This document shows positions 1-12,880 of a stretch of 64,000 nucleotides of DNA, one piece after another. The stretch lies in NCBI GenBank assembly GCA_037176905.1, contig JBBBWG010012001.1, positions 23,091 through 87,090 on the forward strand, written 5' to 3'. The position numbers and the translations under genes were made by a program. This stretch comes from Azolla pinnata. Taxonomy: Eukaryota; Streptophyta; Polypodiopsida; Salviniales; Salviniaceae. Each line of letters starts with the position of its first letter. The first letter of the stretch is position 1. A model generated the notes under the pieces. The model saw only the letters and a program-made list of their open reading frames with translations. It had not been told where the DNA came from and ran no database searches.

Positions 1-290
1 TGACCGACTGTAGCCGATCTAGTTGTCGTTTCGAGTGTGTATGCTGATGATCTAGATTTGGAAGCATCATTCTCCCGAAATCGTTCTTGGACGCCTCGGA
101 TTCGACAGCTAAAAGGCTCGACTGATGGCCTGGGTTTCGGCTTCCTCGCGACAATAGTTTTTCGTTCCAAGCGATAGATTCAATCCCAAATCAGGTTTGC
201 TGCAACTCGTGGATCAGCGGGGTTGCTTTGCCTAACGATGAGACTTGGAAACCCGTATAAATTTCTCTAGTCTTCTCCTTTGCGTTGAAG

Positions 291-554
291 CTATGGACAA
301 ATGCCTCTGAAATAAATATTAGCGTTTATCCCAACAAAGGCTTTCCTAGCATCGAAGCTTTTATGTCCTCGAAGCAGCCTTAATGATCTCAGTATACAGT
401 TCTTGCCAGCAATATTCTGAATCCTACGAGCAATCGGAAGGCTAGATTTCTGACGCTCGATGCATTTAGGATCGTCGGCGCTCGGGCCATTAATAACGAA
501 GGAGCCATTAAAAGCTGGGGCAGAAACACCAGCCCACTTCACATAGAACCACAT
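291..554 (-). CDS. doubtful short ORF, possible exon of an unrecognised gene
   Basis: An 87-codon frame opens at an ATG lying just after a good acceptor (ttttcttcag) and closes at 291. A possible donor (GTATGT) lies about 60 bases upstream, so the frame may be an internal or second exon whose 5' leader lies between 555 and 800. The frame could instead be spliced into a further exon ending near 190, because an acceptor (atttatttcag) sits at its 3' end. I recognise no family and see no domain. It could simply be a chance ORF in the divergent promoter region of the ATAD1 gene. Confidence 0.22.
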   Translation of the reverse strand: MWFYVKWAGVSAPAFNGSFVINGPSADDPKCIERQKSSLPIARRIQNIAGKNCILRSLRLLRGHKSFDARKAFVGINANIYFRGICP

Positions 555-1153
555 AACTGAAGAAAAGGCAAAGGGGGCATGGCAAGTACCCTAATTAATC
601 TGTGTACATACCAAAACAAACCTTATTAGGACTTCATGTGAAGTGCTAGCTCGAGCTTGTCGATAATCGCGCCCTTAGAAAGGAAAAAAACGATCTTGCA
701 TCGGAACAAATTATAAGAATCCGATTCACATGCAACGCCCATACAACTCATCAGGAGATCAGCAGGGAACTGCGGGGTAGAAACGTACCTCGCGATCAAC
801 AGCGATTACGCGTGTATTCGGAAGAAAACCAAGAGGTCATGAGCTCAATTCCCACACTGGAGTTGCTTCAGAATCTGGAACTGTTCCAGAATTTGTTCCA
901 ATCTAAACCCCCTTCTTCCTTCTTCTTCTTCTTCCTTCTTCTTCTTCTTCTTCCTGATCACCATCATCACCGCCCATCACCACACCACCGTCCAAAGAAG
1001 CAGCATCCCCATCGCCATTCGACATCTATCAGGGCAAAGGACGAGGACCCAATTCGCCCCTCGCACGCCTCAGTCGCTTACCAGCACCAAATCCGCGCGC
1101 CGTCGCACGCACACAGACAGAGACAAGGACAAGGGACAGCGGCCCAAAGAGCT
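555..1153 (+). promoter_or_regulatory. 5' region of the ATAD1-like gene with CT-rich leader
   Basis: No separate gene is seen here. The stretch 908-955 is a (CTT)n tract followed by CAT/CAC-rich sequence. The ATAD1 frame stays open upstream to an ATG at 812, but the extension reads as Phe/Leu/His/Pro-rich low complexity and is unlike any Msp1 N-terminus. It is more likely leader than coding sequence. Minus-strand splice-like signals near 630-790 suggest a possible divergent transcript. Confidence 0.4.
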
Positions 1154-4100
1154 ATGGCTACCAATAGAGCCGTCTCCATTGGGCAGGACCTGTTGCTGTA
1201 CGTGGCCAGCGCGGCGCTGAGCTGCGTGGTGCTCTTCGTGGGGCTCCGCCACCTCGACCCCAACCGCGGCCATGAGAAGAAGGCGGCCCAGCGCAAGAAG
1301 GAGATCGCCAAACGCCTCGGGCGCCCCCTCATCCAAACCAACATCTACGAGGTGAAGCTCCACTCACTCTTCGATTCTTTGGTTTTCTTTGTCTTTTATC
1401 CCATCAAATTTCAATTTTTGAGTGTTGTATGCAGCATGATTGTGTGCATAGAATAGACACATGTGTGTGTAGGTGCACACATAGATGTACGTGTGTGCCA
1501 CTGGCATTAACTATGTATGAATCTTGGGTGCACTTGCCTTTATGTATGAACAAGCGTTGTGTTCGCATAGATATATTGTATGCATACGTATGTGCGCATT
1601 TGTGTGCAGAGATATATGTGTGTAGTGCAAACATACATGTATGTCTGTGTGCGTCGTGTGTCAATAGCTTTATCTATGTATGAGTGTTGTGTGCAGTTGC
1701 CTTTATATAGGAACAAGCGTTGCATTCGCATAGATATATTATATGCATACGTACGGGTGCACCTATGTGCATAGGTATATATGTGTAGTGCACACATTTA
1801 TGTACGTGTGTGTGTCAATAGCTTTATCTTTGTATGCGTGTTGTGTGCACTTGCCTTTATGTATGAACAAACGTTGCATTCGCATGGTTCTATGTATCTA
1901 CATGTGTATCTATCCTCTCATAGTTATCTGTCTATGTGTATATGTATTTGTTTCCCAATCATTTTATTTATAAACATGTTTTTCCATCATACATACATAC
2001 ATACGTACGTACATACATATATATCTGTATTTTCCCCTTAATCTTCATTCTTTCAGTTTTTTATATTTGATTACACATTCATGTGTCTATATATACATTT
2101 ATACCTCTACTTTACCATTGTATTCTTTCTTTCAGTTTGATATCCTAGATTCTTGTAAGATAAGTATATCAACTTAGGGTTTAAGTATATTTTCTCTCTT
2201 TTTCCATGTGCTTTGAGCTCTGTTTTAATTCACGAGTTGTTTTTCATTTTATCTTTGTATCTTCCTTCTCAGTTTAGTTTGATGCACATGGAGTGATAAG
2301 CGACATTTGTTAGTTTGTTTAAGCCTACTTGATCTTTGTTTTTTCTAATATCTATGGACGTAGATGTAGTTTTTGTATTTGTGGTTTATTTTGCGTGCTC
2401 ATTTCCTTATGATCTTCTAATGCATCAACTGGGATTCACGAGAACATCTTGGTATGTTTTTGATAGGATATGATTGCATGTGATGTCATCAACCCTGATG
2501 ATATCGATGTTACTTTCGACACAATAGGGGGCTTGGACATGGTGAAAGCGGCTCTCCATGAGCTCGTCATTCTTCCCCTCCAGAGACCAGATTTGTTTGC
2601 ACATGGCAAGCTTCTGGGGCCTCAGAAAGGTGTCCTTCTCTTTGGCCCTCCTGGAACTGGCAAGACACTGCTTGCCAAAGCTATTGCTAAAGAGTCGGGC
2701 GCTGTCTTTATCAATGTGAAGATTGCTACTCTTATGAGCAAGTGGTTTGGTGATGCACAAAAACTTGGTATGTCTAGCTTAGAGCATTCGTTTAACAATG
2801 AGTGTATGTGTGGCTCCACCATGTGTCCCTTTGAAACGATTATTCATTTTAAATCTTCAAAATTTTCGTAACATTCTCTTCATCTGTTTATGATGTTTTA
2901 TCTTCATCATACTGAGAGGTGTAAGCTATTTTGATGCAGTGACTGCTGTGTTCACATTAGCCTACAAGCTTCAGCCATCTATCATATTTGTTGATGAAGT
3001 TGATAGCTTTTTGGGACAGCGTAGAGCTACCGAGCATGAAGCAGTTACAAACATGAAGACAGAGTTCATGGCATTGTGGGATGGGTTCACCACTGACCGT
3101 AAGTCTAAATTCTGCATGGCTCAAATTTCACGTGTTTATCAGTGTGCAGATAGAGTGTAGCTTCACATTTCTGTATCCAACAGTAAAGTTTATACAACCC
3201 TACACCTTTGGTCAGTAAAAATTGCTTTACAATATTATCAGATGGATGCTAGTCCCACAGCGCAAAAACTAGAACATCCAAGTAATTAATCAATCACGAG
3301 TATTACCACTATATATGTGATACTCGTTTGTACCAATCTATGAATCTTAGTATTGAAAATTATCAACCAATCTGTTTACGGATGCATAGAACCATATATT
3401 TGAGGCATAAAGAAAATGGAGTGTAATATTTAATCAATGTACTTCTTCCAAGCTTTTTAAAGTCACCGCTCGTGTAATAACAAATTATTACTAGACAGAA
3501 TATGTTCTCTTCTTGTAATGTTGGGAACCCTACACATAATTCTTGTGTACTCTCAGCAGTGGTAGGGATTTGGAGTATTTATGAGAATACTTTCTCAGGC
3601 ACTTAAAATCTTTTGTCAATACAAATGTGGACATGTTTGAAGGTTTTACTTATCTTGCAGAAAATGCTCGTGTTATGGTATTGGCTGCAACAAACAGGCC
3701 ATGGGAGCTAGATGAGGCAATATTGAGAAGATTGCCCAGAGCATTCGAGGTCGGCATGCCAGATGAGAAGCAGAGAGCTAGCATCTTGCGTGTTATTTTG
3801 AAGGATGAAAATGTAGAACCATCTCTTGATTTTGATCGCCTGGCAAGGCTATGTGAGGGCTATAGTGGTTCAGATTTAACCGAGCTTTGCAAGCAGGCAG
3901 CCTTTCTACCCATCAGGGATTTGTTGTCTCAAGAAAAGAGTGGAAACATTACTTCTCAGGTTTTTCTTTCTTCTCTAACCTTACTCATGGTCCTTCGTTT
4001 CTTTTGTTGCATGTTATGTATTTATGTATTGACTTATGCTTTAAACTTTCGTTTAATCCATGAATTGCCTTTTTCTTGTCATATATGCCTGACGTTGTGT

Positions 4101-4861
4101 GTTTTTTTTATGCGTTCACTCAGTATATCATTCATAGATGACGGATTCAAGAGACAAAGATGTAAGATGCATGAGAGGTGTATTTCCTTTAGTTGTAATT
4201 CGTAGGGCCTAAGCTTTTTGACTATCCACGCATCTGTGCTCAAATCACAATATATTCACCATGTTTACAAGATGTACTTGTGGAGTGCATTGGTTGATGA
4301 TGTTGACAGTCACTCTTTTATTATCCTGAGTCCATTTTATGTCATTAACATACAACTGCCCAACATTTGAATTGAATGCATGAACCTTTGGTCTCTTTTG
4401 GAACCTTACCAATTGAGCTGCAACTCTTTTTCTTCCATCGTTGTAAGAATTACTTCGCATTAGAATTATTTGTCTCGTTATATTCGTTTGTATGAAGTTC
4501 AAAAAGACCAGAGTCATGAAAAAGAGGGTTTTTTCTCCAAAGTGATAATATTTTTAAGAGAAGTCGTATGGTGTTAAATAGCACCAAAAAATATTCTCCT
4601 TGCATAGTTTGGTTAGTCATGTAAAAGTTTTTATATCTGTGAACACTTCAGATTCCAAGGGCATTGAAACAATCAGACTTTGAGATGGTGCTAGCCACTT
4701 CCCAGACATCAAAAGTGGCAGCTATGGAATACAACGATAGGAGGTCACAAAGCGATCGTGCAAGGACTGGAGAACAGATGGATATAAATATGGCTGATTT
4801 TTTCAAGCTGATCGCACTCTCTTTAGCCAACAACAACAGGAGGAATGGATCAGAAACTTAG
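1154..4861 (+). CDS. ATAD1/Msp1-type AAA ATPase, membrane-anchored
   Basis: Five exons: 1154-1351, 2467-2767, 2940-3098, 3661-3959 and 4652-4861, giving 388 aa, the usual size for ATAD1/Msp1. Family members sit in the mitochondrial outer membrane or peroxisome membrane and extract mislocalised tail-anchored proteins; localisation here is inferred. An N-terminal membrane helix (about residues 11-30, [16 protein letters not shown]) precedes the AAA module. The module has Walker A GPPGTGKT, Walker [11 protein letters not shown], the sensor segment [15 protein letters not shown] with paired arginines, and the helical lid ([15 protein letters not shown]). The tail ends in a basic/polar stretch (NNNRRNG). 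Start 1154 was chosen because it directly precedes the hydrophobic anchor; an in-frame ATG at 812 adds only low-complexity sequence. All junctions are GT-AG. The gene is convergent with the EHD gene downstream. Confidence 0.95.
1352..2466 (+). repeat. ATAD1 intron 1 with tandem repeat of about 160 bp
   Basis: The first intron is TG- and TATG-rich. Within 1471-1887 a unit of about 160 bp occurs roughly 2.6 times. Each copy carries the landmarks TGTGCAcTTGCCTTTAT, GAACAAgCGTTG and TTCGCATAGATATATT. The chance ORFs on both strands here are products of this repeat. Confidence 0.7.
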
Positions 4862-6728
4862 AGAAGGAGAATTGTCAAAGTGAAAATTGTGTTTCTTCTT
4901 ATGACAAGCTGGGCATGAGGATATCTTCCAGAGTCCCCAAATTCCAACTGATGCTAGTAATGTGCCAGAATGCTTCAAATCAAAAGCAAGCGAATTCACT
5001 TTTTCCCTTCATTGGCACTGGGGATGGTCATTGTGCTGAACAAAATGTTACATATGGTTTCTGATCATGTTTATCATTGCGTCGATTGAGGTATCTAGCC
5101 ATGTTTTTTTTGCTTTATTGAGTAAGATATGTGACAATGCGAACATCATTATATTTTGGAATAATGAATTGATTGAAATATCGGATCCTTATCCATTCAT
5201 CAACGCCTTATTTGTAGGTATGTAAGAAAGTGAATTCTTGCAGCATATTACATTCTTGTTGGCTAAAAGTAATAGCGAGGCATAGCTCCTTGAGATTGTT
5301 TCTCTTATTGGTTTCCAACATACTGCAGCATTTTATCAATGTGATCCATGGTATAGTGTAATGTTGTCTCCAATCCAATCGTAATTTCTTATAAACTTCT
5401 ATAGTTGAATTAGTCACTATGTTCCATACCTCACATTGGGAAAATGTTGTTGCTTGACTAAAGCTAAATAAAAACAAGAATGAAAGAATCGATAGCATCA
5501 ATGCATTGTTTTTTTTGTAAATAGAAATCACATGCAAGTGTGCGTTAGAGACGAGCCAAACCAAGGGTTCCCGATGTGACAATTATTTTGCTAACTGTCA
5601 TATCTTAACAGCTCGCAAGGCTTGGAACATACCTTTGGACTCCAATCGGTGAATCAAATATGAATGCACTCTGTGTTTGTCCATGTATTGCATAACCCCT
5701 ATTACATCTAAGTGCTCGAGAATAATGCAATAATGTGAAACAAGGTTCATTCAACCCCACTTGCACAAGCACTCCGAATCTAGATGTGACTCTATTGATT
5801 ACCACTATGCAAAAGACAAGGTCATAACTACAATTTCGAACACTTTGAACTTACTTTTATTTCGCAAACCGATCAACAAGGTTGAGATATCACAGCTTGA
5901 TGACATATCACCCCATGATTCACAACCATTCTTATCCATCCCAGTTCCAAGTTCTAACACATCCTTATTATATATGAGAACAGACTAAATCAATTTGGAC
6001 ATAATCCTAGGACCTAAATCAATTTCAAACAACTCTCACACCTTCATATCTACCCTAATTTATCTATTAACCTAGATATATGATTTCCAAAGCCCATGCA
6101 ATACTTCAAATCACAGCAAAAATTATCAATTCATTGTATCATATGCCTTCTCAATGTATGACAACCCTTTAGTGTTGTCAATGGCTCAATGAACATTTTG
6201 CACTTGTTTGGACAAATAGATTCATGGACTGGTTACTTCAATCCTTCCATTCATGTGCCTTCGCAAGATACACCATCAAATATTTATACGGATGCCGTGT
6301 TTCAAGTTTCAATACCAAAAATATGGTAATCACAATGTAGCATGATCAAGCATTTGAAAAATATTCAATTTAGTAACAAGAACAGGGGTTTTACATTCAT
6401 GAAGAAACTGGTTGGCTCTTTGTTGATATAAACGGATTTTGATAACAAAAAATATTGATGGCTTCTTTCAGAGAGGGGATCATTTGGCATATAATTGACT
6501 TAGAGATTAGGAAGAGAACGGAGTTTAAATAAAGAACCCATTTTCTGTGTGAGGTATTTGTAAAATTCCATTAGTTTTGCCCATGATGCATGGAATGAAC
6601 TTGATTTACGTTCATTGGTGAAAGTGTCTACAGATTGCAGGGTTGGGCTCATTTTATAAACGGGACTTAATTGTAGTGCATTTCTCATATTACATTCATT
6701 GCATTATAATGACTCTATAGATCCAATT
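4862..6728. other. intergenic, convergent 3' ends
   Basis: This AT-rich spacer lies between the stop codons of the ATAD1 gene (+) and the EHD gene (-). Both 3' UTRs must lie in it. I see no coding exon, repeat array or RNA gene. Short ORFs at 5208-5988 and 6500-6688 show no recognisable domain. Confidence 0.5.
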
Positions 6729-9700
6729 TCACTGTTCTCCGTAAGGGTTGCTAAATCTTTTCATTAGGTTGGGAAGGTCATCATTGAGCATGTCATTTAT
6801 GGCCAGGATTGTCTCTGGTCTAAGTTTCTCAAACTTGTCAAGGTCACACCTTGAGAGGACATCTTTGTAATGATCTACATCAGGCAAATCTCCAACTGGA
6901 AGTAGGTGTTTCACACTGACCTGGTACAGAAAGCAAAAGACACTCTATCAGTTAAATCAGGTTATTAGCATATATAGTGACTAGAACCCAACGATTTTGT
7001 AAATACACCAATGTGCTCAACCTTTTTATCAGTTAAATCAATTCATTGGCATAGATAGTGACTTGAGCTCGACGATTTGTACATGCATCAGTGTGCTCAA
7101 ACTTTAAGCCTCCATGCAAAAAAAGTATGTGATAACAAGATGGTACCATAGACAATTTTCACCACAGATAAACAACCTTTTTGAACTGTTCCTCCAGGTT
7201 GTCAAGCATGCGTTGTTGAGCCTTTTTCTTACCAACAACAGCTGGCATCTCCTTTTTAAAGTGGTCGATCAGATACGCGTGAATCTTTGCTGCACGTACT
7301 CGTTTGACAAACTCGTGAATCTTCAATATTTCCAACAACCACAAAGTTGAAATGCTTAGTCATCCTTACAAATGATGAAACGCTTTGTTTTCAATAGAGA
7401 TGCACGTATGCATACATACTGACTATAAAATGTTTCTATATGTGAAGGTTGGTGGATAGTTACCATTCGATCACATGACTTCTTTGGAATGTCCTTCAAG
7501 TCTGCAAGCAGGATTTCTTGCTCCGATTTGAGGAGCTCCTTACTGATCGAGTTTTGTATGCTTTCATTCACTGTGTCGTCACTGAACGATCTGGCAAATG
7601 AACAAAACCAATGACATTATGGATTTATTTAGTCATTTGTCAACATGGGATATTAACAAAATGTAATATAGCACATTTATTCAGAAAATGGGTAGCCATA
7701 CATCGTTTTTAAGACTTTAGCTTTTGAAGATGTATTTCAACCACGAAACAAAATCCTTTCTAATACCCTCAGATTTTTTCAGTTGACATCTTACCCCACG
7801 TAAACACGGAAAACCTCTGGTGTTTTCAAAACTTTTCCAAGATACCACATCAGGGCTCCGTACACCCTCATCAACTGCAGAGAATCAGAAATTTTGTATA
7901 AGAAAATCCAGAGTTTTAATACCTATCTAGGTCTGGAGTTTAGATTCCTTCGTGTAACACTTCATTCAAGAGAAAATAAAAACTTGTTTTTCCCAAACCT
8001 GAAGCGTGTTTACTTGATCCACTTTGTTCAGAACAATCCTTATCTTGTCTTCGTGACCACGGAGAGATAGGATAACATGCTTAAACTCATCACTAATGTC
8101 AAGCTTATGCGGATCAAAAAATAACAGAATTAAATTGCACTTTGCTGCAAACCATTCTGTCACCCCAGTGAAATCATAGTTGCGGTTGATCCGTTGCTTC
8201 TCCCCCGATAGAATCCCAGGGGTATCAATGAATGATATCTGCTCTAACAACTGCAAATAGAAACCATTTCATCATGGACAATTTTTTTTCCCTGTCTTAA
8301 GGTTTTTCATAGCATGAAGAACCAAGTCTAGAAGAATATGATTTATATATAACTAAGCACATTCTACAAGGGCAAATGAATGTTCCTTGAATCCCAAACC
8401 CAATTCAATTTTAACTAATTTTTTTCATTTCTACTATAATTTCCTATATTCATATAATGTTGCACACAGTAAAGCAACTAATATGAAAAGGACAAATGAC
8501 AGAAGCATTTATGAAACGACACACACTGGATGATGCATTTGAGAGCATTGGAACTTGGATAGAAAAGCTGATCCAAACTTCGTAAGCCCAGTGAATGGCA
8601 TGTTTGCCTGTATCACCACAGTGTTTCCTGGTATAGTGCGTCTATCCGAGCCTTTCTGTGGGCAAGAAAATAAACTAAACGTTAACTGCCAAGATCATGC
8701 TTGTCAAATATATAGAGAGAGATTGCTCATCAACAACTTTTTACTCGAAATGTAACAATGATCACCCAATATGCATTTATACAGTAAGCATAGCACTCAA
8801 TACCATGATCATTGTGAAACAGTCCGTCGTAGGCTCTGGTCCAATATGTGCTCCTGAATGATCAAAATAGATGACATGCGCTTCAGCTCTATGAAAGACG
8901 ATTGATTCTGATCCCTGTCATTTATACAACAAACCTGGATAATCAGTTTTCAATACATGCTTGATGAAGGTAGTCTTTCCAGTTGAGTATTGGCCAAGAA
9001 GCATGACCATGGGCTTCGCATTGAAATCATTCTCAGTCTGCAAATTGGGAGGAGCAGAGTTGTTTAGTCCACAGCACAAACCCAGAAATAATTTTCAGGC
9101 ACAAGCCTAGCCCCTATGCTAGATACCCTCACTTGGTGAACCAAACTAATGTGCTACTGAGGGTGCATATACCAGTAGAGGAAAGCCGAAGTTGCTGAAG
9201 TTATAAGCAACTTCGAACGGCCTTAATTTCTCTGCATACAACTTCTGAAGACCATCCATAATAGAAGTAAAATGAGATTGTTGAACTTGAACCACATGTT
9301 CCTGATATGAAGGAGTTGTCAGTAAATAGTAAGTCACTGTGTAAGAAGTAAAAAAGAACCCCATCAGTAGAACTTTTATAAACTGCAATTGAGCACAAAC
9401 CCACCTTCTTCACTGGCTTCTGTGAAAACAGTCTAAATAACCGCGTCGGAGGTTCCTCTTGAAGAGGGAGTGGCACTTCCGTTTTCAAGCAAATCCAAAA
9501 TGTGTGATTTAATGTTCGGCATATTTGTCCTTGAAAAATATAACAAACCCTTCATGAATGCTCGAACACTTACTCTTCATGTCCACACTGTCAACATCTT
9601 CGATATTCTTTCCAACCTGAGTGAGAAAACTAGAAGTTTAGACACCATAAAGTGTCTAAACTCAAATTTGTATCAAATCTTTCCCAACGTATATGCATAA

Positions 9701-11393
9701 AGTGAGGAACGAGCAAACCATACAGAAAGCATCTCATCCGCTCCTTCCATTATTGGGGGGCTTATGTTCTTATAGTCTGCCAATCAACCATAATAAAGTG
9801 CGTGGACATAAGATACATCTAGGGAAACTGTGCATCATGTTGTCTTACTTTTAAAAAAATTCATGGCACCTGAATTCACAAGCATATCTGCTGATGGAAT
9901 ACTCCCAGTCTGTACGAGCGATATAAGCTGGGAAAATAGTTACAATTTCTTGAATCAAAGGGCAAATCTTGTCGCAAGAGATAACCACATGGAGATATTC
10001 TTATGAATATAATTGAAATGCTCGAGGATAAGAATGCTTTCAAAAAATAGAAAGCCACAATATCCATAACAGTAGAAACATAGAGTGAGAACTCCGTATC
10101 AAACAGTACTTCCTCTTAATATTTTGATTCTTCAGGCTTCCCTTGAATTTGAGTAAAATGATCAGATTTTGGTAGGATAAAATTCATTTCACATTGTCTG
10201 ACTCAGCTTGCCAAGGGTGCATGTTGATGGATTCTTACCGAAATGCTCATAAGAAAGGAAAGTATAATCAATGTTTTATTTAGAAGAACAAGGTATAAAC
10301 CTGCATGGCTGTAACAAATTCACGGTACCCGAGATACCCCTGGCGTTTTGAATCTGCAAGGGCCCAGACCTGAGCAAAAGTGATGTGGTCAACAATTTGA
10401 CCTGCACTGGGTAACTTCATAGAAGAGGAAAATAAATGCATACAGAGTGAAGACAAACATTACAGTGAGATGTCCATAGCTGAAAGATTACATAATATTG
10501 ATCTGAAATAAAATTAGCTTGTAGATACAAGACGTGCAATGTCAATTAGAATAATGAATGCTGAGAACTCATCCATCAAAAGAAACACACATCACATGCA
10601 TAACCCAGACTCTTGTTCTCATTTTCATGGACAAACTCGCAATCGTGCATTCATTTTATACATACTGATATGCTGACAAACATATGTTGCTCGCATAAAG
10701 ATATATCCATAAATCTTGCCTGTTTAAGATCGTCTCTGGACAACCTCGAAAGTGAAAAGAATCGGACCGCCTCCGCGCCATTGACTCGACCATCGTCATC
10801 TACATTGTTCTCGACAGAAGTCGTTGTAAACAAAAAAAAATGGGAGGAAAAGATTCTGTTTCGGTTTCCGAAATGGAATAGAGGCAAAAAAAGAAGGTCC
10901 CCATATCTTAACATCGAAACGGTAAGTCTTTCCAACTTCCTGGATACAATGGCGATGAAGGCGACATAACAGCTGATACTATATACACAAAAATACACGC
11001 ATACAGAGGCACATAGATATATGCATACATATATACACCCACACAAATACATACGTGCCTACATAGACACACGCATGCATTCAGAGACACATAAACACAC
11101 ACGTGCAGACATATAAATGCATAGGGACACCGCACGCATGCACGTGTACAGAAGAAGGAGCGTTTTGCCGAACGAAAACAAGAAAATTTAGTTCTTAAAC
11201 CAACCAAACCCCCCAAAGGCAAAGAAAGTCAGCTTGAGCCCTCAAACATAAGGTGTTCCACACAATAGGGACAAGGAAAACTCGAAAAGAGGAGGGATCA
11301 TGGGTTACCTCTATCCGCACACTGGAACCATTTCTTGTACAAAAGGTCGTCTTGCTTGGCGAAGGCGGAGTCATAAACTGCAAGGGAATCCAT
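6729..11393 (-). CDS. EHD1: EH-domain (EHD) dynamin-like ATPase
   Basis: Sixteen exons: 11309-11393, 10720-10799, 10301-10369, 9870-9927, 9724-9776, 9574-9616, 9405-9475, 9173-9301, 8935-9037, 8804-8853, 8527-8655, 7999-8250, 7795-7874, 7464-7590, 7177-7320 and 6729-6920. They encode 554 aa, close to plant EHD1 (about 545). EHDs remodel endosomal membranes in endocytic recycling. Order: N-terminal EH domain with an EF-hand loop (ADRDDDGRVNG) and the VWALADSKRQGYLGYREF segment; dynamin-type domain with P-loop GQYSTGKTT, DTPG, and NKVD; then a helical region with RAAKIHAYLI and a tail ending NPYGEQ. As in other plant EHDs, the EH domain is N-terminal; in animals it is C-terminal. The acceptor of exon 9405-9475 (ggaag) is the least certain boundary. 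Intron 2 starts with GC. The final intron begins GTTGTT. EHD1 versus EHD2 identity is unresolved. Confidence 0.95.
10980..11160. repeat. CA/CATA-rich microsatellite in EHD intron 1
   Basis: The sequence is mostly alternating CACA, CATA and CGCA, with no unit kept perfectly. It lies inside the first intron (10800-11308) of the EHD gene. Confidence 0.7.
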
Positions 11394-11704
11394 GGAAGCC
11401 TCCGATTTGGTGTGATGATGATGATGATATGAGCCGAAGGAGAGGGGAGGAGAGATTTTTCCTGCTTGAAGGAGGGTCTGAGGCAGGGGGAATGTGGGTG
11501 CATTCTACATATAAAGCTCGCAAGAAATCGCCCACATCTCTCTGTTCCATCACCAACAGCAAGCTTTGCTTAGTGCTGAAAAAAAAAGAAAAGAACAGAG
11601 CACTTTGATCCTCAGCACAGAAATGTACATGGATTGAGGCTTAATCCTCTTTCACAAAACACACCACCTTGCTTGGCTCTAAGACAAAGTGCTTCATTGC
11701 TTTT

Positions 11705-11705
<1 letters not shown>

Positions 11706-11756
<51 letters not shown>
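11706..11756. repeat. (CA)n microsatellite
   Basis: About 25 uninterrupted CA units are followed by a short CAA run. The site lies about 310 bp upstream of the EHD start codon. Confidence 0.95.
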
Positions 11757-11757
<1 letters not shown>

Positions 11758-11849
11758 CAACAACAACAACACACTTCGAGTCGGGGGCGCGAAGAATAGG
11801 GGGCACGATCTAGAGAGCCGTAAACTAGTTGTGACAAGAAGTTGCATGG

Positions 11850-11860
11850 CTGTAGATCGA

Positions 11861-11894
<34 letters not shown>

Positions 11895-12640
11895 GGTGGT
11901 GTTGGTGTTGGTGCCGGTGCTAGTGTTGGTGATGGTGATGATGATGATGGTGGTGGTGGTGATGGTGGTGATCATATGATGATGATGATGGTGGTGATGG
12001 TGGTGATCATATGATGATGATAGTGGTGGTGATGATGATGATTATGAGAGTGATGGTGGTAGTGGTGATGCTGAGGATGAGGATGATGATCATGGTGATG
12101 ATGATGATTATGAGAATGATGGTGATGATGGCGACGGTGGTGATGGTGGTGATGGTGGTGATGGTGGTGATGCTGGATAGTCCTGATGGTGATGATGATT
12201 CTGGTGGTGCCGTTGATGATGATGATGATGATGATGTTGATGNNNNNNNNNNNNNNNNNNNNNNNNNNNNNNNNNNNNNNNNNNNNNNNNNNNNNNNNNN
12301 NNNNNNNNNNNNNNNNNNNNNNNNNNNNNNNNNNNNNNNNNNGGTGATGCTGGATAGTCCTGATGGTGATGATGATTCTGGTGGTGCCGTTGATGATGAT
12401 GATGATGATGATGTTGATGATGATGATGTTGATGTTGATGATGACAATGGTGATGGTATTGATGGTGGTGATGGTGATGATGCTGGTGTTGATGATAACC
12501 ATGGTGATTATGGTGGTGATGACGGTGATGACGGTGATGATGGTGATGATGATGATGATGATGGTGATGACGGTGGTGATGGTGTTGATGATAGTGATGG
12601 TGATGATGCGGGTGTTAATGATAACCATGGCGACAGCTTC
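11850..12640. repeat. degenerate TGA/TGG trinucleotide repeat with internal gap
   Basis: Roughly 800 bp consist almost wholly of TGA, TGG and TGT triplets. The array is strongly strand-asymmetric and interrupted by the N block. Both strands therefore give long but meaningless ORFs (Met/Val/Asp, His/Ile or Ser/Thr-rich). Confidence 0.9.
12243..12342. other. 100-N assembly gap
   Basis: There are exactly 100 N, the conventional placeholder for a gap of unknown size. The 77 bases on each side are identical (12166-12242 and 12343-12419). Confidence 0.98.
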
Positions 12641-12880
12641 TTCTGCAAACTCAAGAGGAGGATGGAATCCGAGCGCTGTCGTCTTGGGCCGGGAATCATT
12701 TGTTGTCCGAAAATCATCTGAAAGCATCTTGACAACCAACACTGAGTGGGACCTGATTCCTCGCAGCTCCCCCCTAATGGGTTGACCTTCTCCTGCTCTC
12801 GTTAACTTCCTGCGCATCGGTCAGTTAGCGATGCATGATCCGACAGCATATGCGATCATCGGACTGGTCGCTTACATGGC

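Noticed and set aside
812-1153. N-terminal extension of ATAD1 from the ATG at 812
   Set aside because: It is in frame, but Phe/Leu- and His/Pro-rich sequence from CTT and CAT repeats would precede the known anchor; more likely a 5' UTR.
7966-8256. Separate short GTPase-like gene
   Set aside because: It is one exon (7999-8250) of the EHD gene; phases and flanking exons fit exactly.
12007-12817. Long ORFs of 140-281 codons on both strands
   Set aside because: They consist of His/Ile, Ser/Thr or Asp/Val/Met repeats produced by TGA/TGG triplets and run through the N block.
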